From positions 327,501-391,500 of the forward strand of contig WEDG01001498.1 of the NCBI GenBank assembly GCA_017591395.1: a stretch of 64,000 nucleotides of DNA, read 5' to 3'. Position 1 is the stretch's first letter. Each line of letters opens with the position of its first letter. The position numbers and the translations under genes were made by a program. Below are positions 1 to 10,440 of the stretch, one piece after another. The notes beneath the pieces are model-generated. The model made no database searches. It saw only the letters and a list, made by a program, of their open reading frames with translations, and had not been told where the DNA came from. The stretch comes from Schistocephalus solidus. Lineage: Eukaryota; Platyhelminthes; Cestoda; Diphyllobothriidea; Diphyllobothriidae.

Positions 1-654
1 AGTTGGAAAGGATAAAAACGACTTGCTGCGGAAAGAACCATGTGTTAACTGCGATAGGATGAATTCTTTGAAGCGAAAGAGGACATAAACAGAAGCGACC
101 ATCAAAGGCATACTGTCTGTAAGTATGAAACGTACAGGACGGACAGAAACCGGAGGAGTTTTTCAAACACTTTACCTTTCAATTTCCTTTCCCTTTCCGA
201 CTCCAGTAACCTTGACGGTTGTCAAATCCTCGCTGATCAACGACTCTCAATACTCAAGGATCTACAGTCGGCCAATAATCCCTTCGCTCTGTTAACACTT
301 CTTATCCGGGAAAGTTAAGCATATTTATTATCTATCATTATTGAACTCTATCCCATATATTATCTCAAACTACGATTTTCTACGTTTCATCGACTATATA
401 TATACAAATCTGTGAATAAATATCAATTTTATCTCTACGTTGTCTATTTTTACGAACCTTTATATGAAATCCCTTGGAGAGCATGCTCTTTTGGACTGTG
501 ATAAACCTTTCCTTGGATCTGCAACTCACACGGAAGACGAGAGTCAAGACCATAACGATGGACCGAAGATGGACGTTAAAAGTATAAGCAGTAAGTTCCC
601 GAGATCCTAGAAAATTCATTGTCCTAGATGATATAAGTAGTGAAAATTCCCATT
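1..654. other. Unassigned flank of first PLE
   Basis: I see no gene here. Reading frames that cross this stretch on the minus strand run out of the neighbouring retroelement and show no conserved motif. The sequence turns from mixed composition to AT-rich near position 320. Confidence 0.4.
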
Positions 655-660
655 GAAAAA

Positions 661-715
661 TTAAAAAGAAAATTTGGCGAACATACGTAAGCTTTCGATA
701 AATTCTCATCGGGTC
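661..715 (-). other. Conserved PLE 3' motif (copy a)
   Basis: On the minus strand this carries GATGAG, then seven bases, then CGAAAGC, followed by TTACGTATG and a T-rich TTTCTTTTT run. The same block occurs at 3507-3563 (plus strand). A related block, GAAAATTTAC followed by AAAGTTTCTT, occurs at 47,513-47,570 and 50,440-50,492 (minus). It resembles the core order of a hammerhead ribozyme, but the helices do not pair convincingly here. Confidence 0.5.
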
Positions 716-1079
716 TTTATATTTATCTCTGTGTGTAACTAAGTCAAATATGCGGATAAGTAGAACAAATTGTACGGTTGCCAGGGTGAAGGGAGGGAGG
801 GGCAAAGAAGCACAATTGCGGTCCATTTTCTGATCATGGTCAGAGGAATGGTGGCCGCCGGGACAGGTAATTAGATGCGGAGAGCTGAATTGGTGGCTTT
901 CGGTGACGGTAGTTGCGGTGCTTTTATATAGTGCTTTTGTGCGCACAGGACCGTTTGCGTAGCCTGATTGGAGCTGATTCTGCCGTAGCAAACAGAGGCT
1001 ATCCAAGGAATTTCTAATAGACTGAGGGGACCTTGTTAATTCCCCGGAAGGCCTATTTGGCATTTACACGACGACCTGT

Positions 1080-2620
1080 GTCTACCACATGCACGAGGAT
1101 GGAGCTGGTTAAGTTCTTTATCTGCCCCTTTCCTAACCATGCTGGAAGGTTTTCTCGTACTCTTTAGGACAAACGCCGGCTCGTGCGACCAATATATTCT
1201 GCCCCACAGAGCAGCTGAAAGAATAAATGCACATTGAGGTGGTCTGTGCTGGCAGATTGTCCTTGTCCCCTCCGTATAGGATGGCAGTGGTCAAGAACAT
1301 CACATGAGCAACAGCTGCTGGAAAAGTGCTTGACACAGCTTAGCTTAAGCGCCTTCGTAAGAGTTCACTTGCTTCTTACCCTTGCAATGGGACTCTGATG
1401 AATAGTTGTTTCTTGTTTGCCGTTAGAAACGGCAGCTTAGGTGTTCTTTCGGACATATTCTTAGCAATAAATCTATCTGTATATTCCTTCTGTCGAAAAG
1501 TGCTTTCTACAATCTTAAGCTCTTCGTAAATGCTATCGGCCGAGCAGATCTCTTTTGCCCTTTTTGTCAGACAACACACTAAATTACGCCTAAAGTTCAT
1601 CAGTAAAAACATCCCAAAATGGGTGTATTGTCTTGACCATGTCTTCTTACGATAGACACTACGTCGAATACTCTCATCAGGCCTTCTCCTCAGAAACACG
1701 TCCAAGAAAGGGAGTGATACGTATTTATCCTCTTCCAGTGATTGACGTGTGCGCCTACTAAATGGTATCCATTACAGATGAAATGTCCGTTTGTTTCAGA
1801 TGCAACCGCGAAGATATCATCCACATAGTGCCGATAATATGTTAGACGATTTATCTGCAGACAAAACTGTAAAGCTTCCAGCTTACTCATGGAAATATTC
1901 GCCAGAAGTGGGCCAAGGGGTGAGCCCATAGCGACTCCATCTATCTGTGTGTACAAGTTGTTGTTTAAATAGGAACTGCACGTTCAAGCTTCATTTTAAT
2001 AACAGTTCCTTGAGCGCATTCACTGGTATTCCTCTATCCTGTTGGCTGGAAGGTATTAATTCACAGACGTAGTTAATTGTCTCCGTGACTGGTAAATTCA
2101 TAAAAAGAGACGAGACATCCAGTGAAAATATCGTCATGCTTTTCAGATTGATCTCTTTCACGCCTTCAACGAACTCAAAGGTATCTCGGTAGCTATGTGA
2201 CACTAGCTGATCCTGTATGGGGTTAAGTTTGTCCGCTAACCCTTTTACTATCACATGACACGAAGAGCTCCTCATATAGAGGATGGGACGAACGGGTGTG
2301 CCATCTTTGTGGATCTTTGGTAAGCCGTACAATCGAGTTACAGGCGTGTCAACGAAGCGGATGCATTCATTTTCGTTTATCAGACTTTCCGTTTGAAGTC
2401 TTTTCAAACATTCAGTCAATTGTGCTTCTACATTATCAGTCCAATCCTTTTCCTTTTCTGTCTTTAAACATTACCTTGTCCGACAGAACTGATTGTATTT
2501 TCATAATGTCATCTGTTCTGTCTATTAAGACAACGCCTTTTCCATTATCAGGCCTCGTTGTGTGGACATCTTCCTTTTGCTGGAGACCTTTTAATTTCTA
2601 CGTGTGCGACTTCATTAGTT
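1080..2620 (-). pseudogene. PLE reverse transcriptase/GIY-YIG polyprotein, broken
   Basis: Read from 2620 downwards: an N-terminal RT segment, then YGLPKIHKDGTPVRPIL (about 2330-2280), a typical PLE RT motif. Next come the SLDVSSLF region, IDGVAMGSPLGPLLA (about 1940-1895) and the catalytic YVDD box (about 1830), which is intact. After a thumb-like segment with SVYRKKTWSRQYTHF, the C-terminal part (MCIYSFSC near 1235) matches the GIY-YIG-like end also present at 2987-3319 on the other strand. The pieces lie in different frames: a stop and frame change occur near 1960-1990, and further shifts near 1700 and 1350. It resembles a PLE protein shortened at the N-terminus and disabled by small indels. 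Confidence 0.85.
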
Positions 2621-2879
2621 AGCCTCAAAATTTCTGGCCATCGTTAAAATATTGATAAGAACAGTTAACTAACGTAGACTTAAGGTATTGTTCGCTGTCT
2701 GTCTAAACTGGTTGGAGGTCATGTATTTGATTAAAGAGGATTTCAAACTGTGTTTCTAGTTCTAGTTGGCTGGGTTTTTTACGCGGGTATCATAACTTGG
2801 GACAAATATTCAGCAACTATTCACCAGGTTCCCTATTTAAGCGGACGCAGCAAGTAAACTCTTACGAAGGCGCCCAAGC

Positions 2880-3319
2880 CAAGCTGTGTCAAGCACCTTT
2901 CAAGCAGCTGTTGCTCATGTGCTGTTCTTGACTACTCACATCCTATACGGAGGGGCAAGGACAAACTGCCAGCCCAGACCACCTCAATGTGCATTTATTC
3001 TTTCACCTGCTCCTGTGGGGCAGAATATATTCGTCGCACGAGCCGGCATTTGTCCATGAGAGTACGGGAACACTTTCCAGCATGGTTAGGAAAGATGCAG
3101 ATAAAGAACATAAGCAGCTCTATCCTCGCGCATGTAGTAGACAAAGACCATCGTGTCGATGCCAAAGAGGCCTTCCGGGGAATTTACAAGGTCCCCTCAG
3201 CCTTTCCAAAATGCCTTGGTCAGCGTCTGTTAGCTACTACAGAAGCAGCTGCAATCAGGTTACGCAAACCAGTCCTGTATGCGCAAAAGAACTTTGTACA
3301 GGCGCCACAACGACCATGA
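2880..3319 (+). pseudogene. PLE GIY-YIG C-terminal fragment
   Basis: The reading frame from 2987 to 3319 encodes MCIYSFTCSCGAEYIRRTSR followed by HLSMRVREH, the spacing expected for the GIY-YIG nuclease region of a PLE (YI-x-R-T in place of the usual YIGxT). A catalytic-type Arg and an EH pair are visible. The upstream part (2880-2990) is in another frame, so the fragment is broken. It lacks the whole reverse transcriptase. Confidence 0.75.
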
Positions 3320-3506
3320 CCGAAAGCCACCAATTCAGATGCCCACATCTAATTACCTGTCCCGGCGTCCGCTATTCCTCTGATGATGATGAGAAAACGG
3401 ACCGCAATTTGTTTCTTTCCCCTTCCATCCACTCACACTGGCAACCGTACAAGTTGTTCCACTTACCTGCATATTTCATTCGTGACACAGTGATATAAAT
3501 GAAGAG

Positions 3507-3563
3507 GCCGGATGAGAATTTATCGAAAGCTAACGTATGCTCACTAAAGTTTCTTTTTAATAA
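3507..3563 (+). other. Conserved PLE 3' motif (copy b)
   Basis: GATGAG, seven bases, CGAAAGC, then TAACGTATG and a TTTCTTTTTAAT tail: the plus-strand counterpart of the block at 661-715. It marks the 3' boundary of the inverted arm, beyond which the two copies diverge. Confidence 0.5.
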
Positions 3564-4294
3564 ACGATATGTCCGAGTCTTTTTCGTGTCTGCCCAAGGA
3601 CAGGGCAGCACATGAGACGAGAAGGTCTCAGAAATATTTCATACCTCTTTTGCTAGAAGAGGGAAAAGACGCAGTCCTAATTACCCTAAGAAGGTCCAAA
3701 TAAAAAAAACTCAAGGGATGAATCAGACGGGCCAAAATCACTAAACGAATTTCCACCACTGCGTCGCTCGGGAACCAAAACGCGCATCCAACATTTTTTA
3801 AGTTGATTGCTCACCACTGTGATGGAAAATATTGAGAGGACTAAAAACTGGATGTTGTGGATGCCCCAATGTGCTCCGATCCAATATGTGAATACTGGCC
3901 GGGACTAATACGTGCTCGAGCGTCAATTCTATAGAGACAACCAATAGCGTTTACCGTTTTGAGATAATGACATTGTTATCCCTGGATTTGTATCCTGTGA
4001 ATTTTTGCGTGTCAGAGGCGGTTAGAACAAAAATAGCTTCATGCACATTAAAACCCAAAAGTTCAAGGCGTCACTTCCAGCAAGATACCTCGACGTCCAT
4101 AATATAAAAAACATGGCTTAATTTTGAAATCTTAATGTCGAGATTTTAATAAATAGATACCAGATCGTTCGCGGGAATCAGCAAAAAGGCAGGTCGGTGG
4201 AATGTCAGCAGTTAACCGAGTGCACACGCCACTTTAATTATGCATCCTTCTGTATAAGAAATGAGTTGCGCAATTCGCAAAACGTTGAAGCACT
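3564..4294. other. No gene recognised
   Basis: AT-rich sequence with no long reading frame and no repeat that I can match elsewhere in the window. Confidence 0.5.
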
Positions 4295-4954
4295 TGTAGC
4301 GTCCGAGGATGTCGAGGATAGCACACACTGTGAATTATATAACTAGGAACAGCTTTATCGGCAGAATCGTTAAGCACTTCATCAGGCACACATGTATAGA
4401 AAGCAGGAGATAATAGGTTTATAACGTAAAAGATCTATGTTAGCAGTAACAAATTGTAGATAATAAAAGAGAAGTATAAATAGAAAAGCGAATACTTGGG
4501 ACCTGTACAATTGATCCGTTTGGAGTGGGATGTGGTCACGAGGGATCAGTTAGATACCAGTGGGGAGTGCGTCGCTGTTGGCATATGCGGGTGAGGGTCG
4601 TGGAGATGCTGACGGTCAGGGACTTACCAGACGGTACGATGGTGGTAACGAGAGGAGATGTCAACGGTAGGGAGAGAAGGAACACCGGCTATCTTCACAG
4701 ACCATCGATCACACCATTACCATCCGGAATCCGCGCGGAAAGTGTTCCCAGTCTATTTAAACAACTCTGTTGGAACTGTGGTCCGTTACAACTGATGGCT
4801 GAAAGGCCTGCAAAACAGCCGAATCCAGCTGAGAAATGCCGCTTCACGAGATCTTCCCTGTGTCCGCAATCAATTGTGGTAACTAGGCCGTTAGCAGCAT
4901 GCCTAGATTTTTCAATAAAGGCTAGTGCTCGTCATTCTTGAACTCTTCACTACA
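4295..4954 (+). mobile_element. Candidate solo LTR
   Basis: The 660-bp segment begins TGTAG and ends CTACA, the short inverted termini usual for LTRs. It contains a TATA box (TATAAATA, 4475-4482) and, about 430 bp further on, a polyadenylation signal (AATAAA, 4914-4919) 35 bp before the end, the order expected of U3-R-U5. No gag/pol frame flanks it, so it would be a solo LTR. The flanking 5-mers (GCACT left, TAGAA right) do not form a target-site duplication, which weakens the call. A 138-codon frame inside (4525-4941) has no recognisable domain and is probably fortuitous. Confidence 0.4.
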
Positions 4955-7554
4955 TAGAATGCACCAAGCACAATTGAGCCGATTCACTTGATTTAGTATT
5001 CATGTAAGATCTTTACAGATTTATGAAATGCGCATCAGTAAGACTGATCATGTCTTGTAGGACTAATCGCTTACTCTCCGTGTCTGCATGTCATGCAAGG
5101 TAAGCTGAATACGTGAAATGCTGAGTTCAACACAGCACTAAATAAGCTGATGGCTTTGAATTGGGAGGTTTTGCTTGCAAGAGACCCATAACCTGGCGGT
5201 AAATTCTTTGAAGTAAATTCCACCGGTCCTGAGTTATGGTTGTCTTCCATTGAAGGAATGATACACTACAAGTCTCCTGAATAACAAAAATATAGGAAAA
5301 ACACTTATAATAATAAATATTCAGGAGTTTTTTTTTCACTGCCAGCCTGCTCCCCACTGAATATTTCATCTGAAAATGCCTGTTAGCCGGCGTTAAATAA
5401 AATATTTCTTATTATTATAAATAGACCTAAATTGACGCATAATTTATAAAAGGATATAGAAGAAATCCATGGAAACTGGCTCAGGACGATATCTCGAGGA
5501 GTTATATCTTTGGCAAAGTGGCGTCAAAACGCTGTTTTGGAGGCATGTATGCACCCTCAAAGCAGGATTGTTCAGCAGACGAAGCAGAAGCAGAACATTT
5601 TATATCATTATATTAGCTAGCGACTGAAAAACAAAGGTCGACTTAGAGTAACTAGAGATTACAGCCTCAGAAACAGAAGAGATTAAAATGTGGCATACTC
5701 AGGCCTAGTACTTCCTTCTGTATTCACATTACAGATGGAGTTTAACATTCCCAACTATCTTCCTACAAGTATTGACCAATTGCTCAAATATGCATCCTTT
5801 CCAGTGTTTGCTGTGGATAGAGATCTGTCGGCTCTAAAAGAAGTGATCTCACCAAGCCCTAACAGTATATTGCGGAGGTTCTTAAAATAAGTGGTGGGTT
5901 TGTTCTCCAAACCACTGGCGCACATTTTCCATTAATCGATTCAGTGAAGGCTAATGTCATCCGATAGAAACAGCAAATATCTACCTCGTTTATAAGAGCG
6001 GGATTTAAACTAGAGTCAATACTTGCCGTTTCGTCAGGTTTACTTGCAAATTCTGAAAAGAAAAGTATAACATACCAATTTAATCGACCAGCAATTTACC
6101 TGGAGGAGGTCAGCCTAACCCCTGATTTTGAAAAGGGTTGGCAATTCGATTTCGTTGAAAGAGTGGACTCGTGCACTAGAATAATAAAATAAGCTAGACG
6201 GAATCTAAACTGGTTTAAGGACAGCGTTTCACACAAATGCTTGGTTCACAGGCCTTCTGGACTTGGAATGAACGGCGACCTGCCAACACAAACCATGTTG
6301 TCCAATACAGGACGATATCAAACCTAATGTACTGTCACTTCAAAGTCCGCACTTACCTCGATTAAAAGTGTTTCTTCCTAGGCTCGGTCGCAGGGCGGTT
6401 ACGCTTTCGAGTCTATGTCAGCTGCTATGGCGATGACTTAAGTGGGAGCACCGTTATGTTTGCTTACAGTGTTGGACGCTGGAGAGCCAGTATTTTTGGC
6501 GCGGGTAACAATAAACCTTTTAAAGTCGGTAGATGTTCTGTCCTTAGACTCCGTAGTAGAGAGTCCAACGTAGGAGGTTACTCTCCAATACTTTTTCGAT
6601 GTACCCTGCCTTCCGAATATTCATATATGCCAGCACCTTAGTGTGCTAACGGCCTGCTTGCTTAAACTATCGCCATATGACGTAAGAACAGCTAAGTGGG
6701 TGACATAGGTGGTATTTGTACTTAGAAGGGCATTCGGGTAGCTTGATGAAGAACTGTTCGGCGATACCTGCAAACGTTCTTCCTGTTCAGCTTGACATTC
6801 ACTCTAGAAACCCGGCGTCCTTAGATCAGAAGAACTACCAGCCTCGCATGCAAGTCCAAGCGAGGGTTAAGAAATGTTAAAGTCTTGGCACACTGTCATA
6901 AAACTTGGGTAGCTGTATTTAATTTATTAATTTATTTCCATAAGTAAGAGACAACCTCACGATGACCTCGCTTAGAACTACAGGTCACGAATACGCCCAA
7001 CAATTCGATGTCTTATTCGAGTTGGTAGGAACAGACAGTCCGCGTGGTCAACTCTTTATGCTTCAGAAGTTTGTTCAAGAGAACCTTCTATGGAACTATT
7101 CTTTACAGAGGGTCGTCGGAGCCTGCAACGAAACCTCTGCTGAGGTGCTGCTTTCGGATGCCTTAAGCAAATTCAAATGCAGCTGTTATGCTCAATTGCT
7201 CAGAAACACCTGTTCGTATAGGAGCGATTGCGTCGTTTGTTACAGCTTTTTCCCCACCCACACGCACTGACGACTCTATGTTTGTCATATTTATTGCTGT
7301 AAAATGCGCAAACATCCAATGAAAAAAGGATTTTAAGAACGCAATGCAACAAATATGGTCCAATTGTCATACTTTAAAACGACTAGTGAGAATCAAGTTG
7401 TCTTTGTGTTTTAACTGGTTATGGTTAGAATAAATATTTTTCTCAAACAGGTGATGTCAGAAGGATAATATGAAACAGCTTCTTAGCCGCGGTCCCTGGC
7501 GCCAGCTCGTAAACTTCACCTAAAATTCTCAAAAAGTTTAATTTGAGAACTATG
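4955..7554. other. No gene recognised; one unexplained ORF
   Basis: Mostly AT-rich and without recognisable coding content. A 102-codon plus frame at 6962-7270 has acidic and hydrophobic character in its first half but no motif I recognise. It is followed directly by stops and has no visible splice partner. It could be a fragment of an unknown repeat or chance. Confidence 0.4.
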
Positions 7555-7640
7555 GAAGTTGCTGCTTTTTAATTTCCTCAGAAGTTAATCGTTAAATTGA
7601 AGTAAATCAGTCTATTTAAAAGCTTAAAGGCGTACCATTG
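7555..7640 (+). repeat. 3' end of tRNA-headed repeat family C
   Basis: This stretch shares AAGTAAATCAGTCTATTT and the following GGCGTA with 22,560-22,635, the 3' part of a longer repeat copy. Upstream of 7555 similarity fades quickly, so only a 3' remnant is present. Confidence 0.5.
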
Positions 7641-10319
7641 AATACCACGAAACATGTGTTTGGGCTTTTAGCAAGTACCAGTGATGTGCGTATGTTTTCA
7701 CTTGTGACCCCAACTATGGAAGTTTTCTCCGTATCTTTTGCCCACTACCAAGCAAAAAATAAAGGTAAAAACGATAGAGGCATGCGTTTAAGAACATTTG
7801 TGCTTTGGAGAACTGTATCCAGGGCTTCGATATTTGCAAAATGATTTTTTATTAAAACTCAATAAATATTTTTTCGTTAGTCGTTCATAAGCCCTCAACT
7901 CTTTTGCGAAGCCATTTAACACTGAAGCGCATAAGCAACTGCATTTTATAGCTTAATCGCAGACGTTTTTCTCTGTGTACTAAAAATAATTTTTACTGTC
8001 GGCAGCATCAAATAAGCCAGGGTGGTCTGCGTGACTAACATTAAATGTTGCAGATACCGTGACCACCGTTTTTAACGTTTTGTTTAAACAGGTTCATTTC
8101 GCCTCCCGAACTACCGCTAATGCTACAACGGTCACGCAATGTCTTGCATCTGGCAGGATTAAGTTGATAATACGGCTGATAATTTCTGACTGAATAAGTC
8201 CATATATGTTTACTGATGCGCAGGTGGAGGTAACGTTAACAATGAAAACGGTATACAACTATATTTGGAAAGTTGCTGATAAATCGGCCTGTAAGCTACC
8301 AATTCTCAAAAGTTAACAGGTCATGGCCCATAGAAAAGTGATCTTGTCAAAAAATGTTACTTCGTTATGCTTTTGTTACACAAAGTTTCATGTTGGTAGT
8401 AGTAATTTACTTTTTTATTCAGTACACTGATAAAATTCTTTTAGTAAACAATATCTGCTTTCGCACCAGCTGTTGGATTTTCGAGTTTTTGCGTAAGAAA
8501 GAGTTAATTGTACGAAGTAGGTGTCAAACGCTGTTGAGAAGATTGTTTCGTGAGGTCAGGATTCTTAGGCACAGATCAATGTCTTCCCGTTGTTAGTCCT
8601 TTGCCCTTCCTGGAATATTGACTTCACTTTAAAGTAAGTTGGGTGGAAAATTTTAAAGTTTTGGCAGACAATAATTCCCAAATCATACCCACCAACACTG
8701 ATGATAAATAGAAAATCTAGCACTTATCCTTGTTATTACCTTAGAATTTATGAGAACGACGAAATCATCAAAGTAACTTTATTTCCATATCATATAATTT
8801 TAACCAAAGTTTACACAAGGCTGATAAAATCTTCATATAAAATGCCGGCTGAATCTTTCGAAACATGTCACTTGTAGATCTAATCTGATAACAGGATGAC
8901 TGGGCTATGCCCTTGAGCTCCTGCCCATCGGAGCATAACAGTCAACGAATTAAAATGTAAGCTTACTGTTACCAAAGATTAAAAAACTGGTAAGATCATT
9001 AATGCGTTATTTTCCTACTAAAAGACCAAATCAGATGCTTAGCAGTTAACATCGATTCATTTGTAAGCTGCCCGGTCATAAAACTTATGACTCAAAAATA
9101 ACACTAGCACTTCATGCAGATTTCCCTAGAAATTTTATGAGGTGTCATTTCTAACTTATATTTATGGGACGTGGGTGCTGTTTAGGATGGAACCCGCAAA
9201 AATGACAAGACGAACCTTGGTTATCTTTTTTGTGGGAAATCAGCTGCCTGAATATGATGGCTATGATATTACAGACGACGAGAACACTTGGATATCCTTC
9301 TTTAAGTCCAGCTGTACTTTTCCAGCGTGATGGATCTCGCCAGTCGTGGGTTTGTCAACGCTGTATCTAAACGATCGGGACAACCATTCACTCTCGATGG
9401 TTTGCCCCTTCGGATACGGAAAAGTGAACGACCAGTGCGAATGCATGCTTAAAGACGAAGGAGCAGTAAATTTGATCGGTCGAACGAAACCTTTGATCGT
9501 CTAACGGTTCGGATCCCCTCACGAAACCGTCGTCAAAAAGACGAAGTGACCTCTAAAGTACGGATCTGCTCCGTACAGACATGACCACTCATAATCACGT
9601 CTCTCATATGAAATTCTCAATTTATTTCACAGTGCCGAAAGTGTCGTTATCTACCGCAGTATTACTGGTATTGATGGGTGAGATTATGTTTTACTCGAAA
9701 ATTTAACATAGAGATACTCTCACGGGAAGCAATATTCACAATTGCGCGGTCCGCCTGAAGTAGTACTCCTTTTAAGATTTATTTTAAGGTGGAGATCTCT
9801 GCATTTTGTTTATTGAGTGCGATGAAGAGAACTATAACTGGGCAGTTGATGCCAACCGCAAATATACCACTTGCAAAAATGTTGGTGCACGCAAAATACA
9901 GCTGTGGAAACACATGAACTATACGCTGAACAGCGTACACATAATTTAAGATGCGCATAAGATATCAGTGTTCGCCATACAGTTTTCTGACATTGTGAAA
10001 ACAGACACATGCATAGAGATACAAACAGCCAATGATTTGCGAGCAACGACCACAAAATTGTGCATCCATTGACGCTTGCTTATTTAATAAAAAGGACAAA
10101 AGTTTGCTGAAAACCCTTAATAGGATTTTTATTTGACTAAATGCTTCCTCGGTTTTATGCCTAAGTTCAAAACTAACTGTGCACCGTTACCAGATCTTCA
10201 TTAGGCACGAACCTTCTCCTAATATGAGGGGATGTAGGGATTGCTTATACGGCCCATCCGACAGGATTCGAAAACAGAAAACGCCCGAAGTATGGGCGCT
10301 TTTGCGCTAAACTCGAAAG
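7641..10319. other. No gene recognised
   Basis: AT-rich, no convincing coding frame. A perfect 7-bp hairpin (GTACGGA, 5-base loop, TCCGTAC) lies at 9558-9576; with no other context I assign it no function. Confidence 0.4.
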
Positions 10320-10335
10320 AAAATAGGACTTGGAC

Positions 10336-10440
10336 TATGAAAAGGTTAGGATTAGATTAAGGTTAGGTCAGGGATAAGGCTAGTTTTAGAGTTAATATCA
10401 GGGTTACGTTTAAGTTTGGGGTTAGATTTTTTTAGGTTTG
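10336..10440 (+). repeat. Degenerate GGTTAG-rich block
   Basis: A run of imperfect GGTTAG/GGTTAGG words (for example GGTTAGGATTAG, AAGGTTAGG, GGGGTTAG) over about 100 bp, followed by a GATATTCACTC block that resembles the flank of a similar block at 29,625-29,710. The metazoan telomere repeat is TTAGGG, so this may be an interstitial degenerate telomere-like repeat or part of a dispersed repeat. Confidence 0.5.

Larger units (their letters stand above)
655..2840 (-). mobile_element. Penelope-like element 1, decayed
   Basis: A minus-strand Penelope-like retroelement with a reverse transcriptase, a C-terminal GIY-YIG-type region and a 3' untranslated part ending near 655. The 3' end is set by the point where homology with the inverted copy at 2849-3563 stops (a shared TTCTTTTTAAT stretch). 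The 5' end is approximate because the inverted arm begins at 2849. PLEs copy themselves by target-primed reverse transcription; this one has several frame breaks and is not functional. The family call is firm; the exact limits are not. Confidence 0.85.
2849..3563 (+). mobile_element. Inverted PLE 3' arm (copy b)
   Basis: This plus-strand stretch is an inverted copy of 655-1373. It starts at a shared GCAAGT-aACTCTTACGAAGGCGC block in the middle of the coding region and ends at the same 3' T-rich block. It contains only the C-terminal coding part and the 3' untranslated part of a PLE. It sits head to head with the RT body of element 1, so the whole 655-3563 unit has the body between inverted arms. 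PLEs are known to carry pseudo-LTRs in direct or inverted orientation; this fits that pattern. Confidence 0.75.

Noticed and set aside
380..1063. A 227-codon minus-strand frame
   Set aside because: It covers the 3' untranslated part and flank of PLE 1 and is not in frame with the recognisable PLE protein; no domain is visible.
2989..3498. A 169-codon plus-strand frame
   Set aside because: It overlaps the GIY-YIG fragment at 2987-3319 in another frame; the latter carries the recognisable motif.
4525..4941. A 138-codon frame as a possible gene
   Set aside because: No domain, odd composition, and it lies wholly within the candidate LTR between TATA box and polyA signal.
9558..9576. Perfect 7-bp hairpin as a regulatory RNA element
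   Set aside because: Such a short hairpin is expected by chance in 64 kb and nothing nearby gives it a role.
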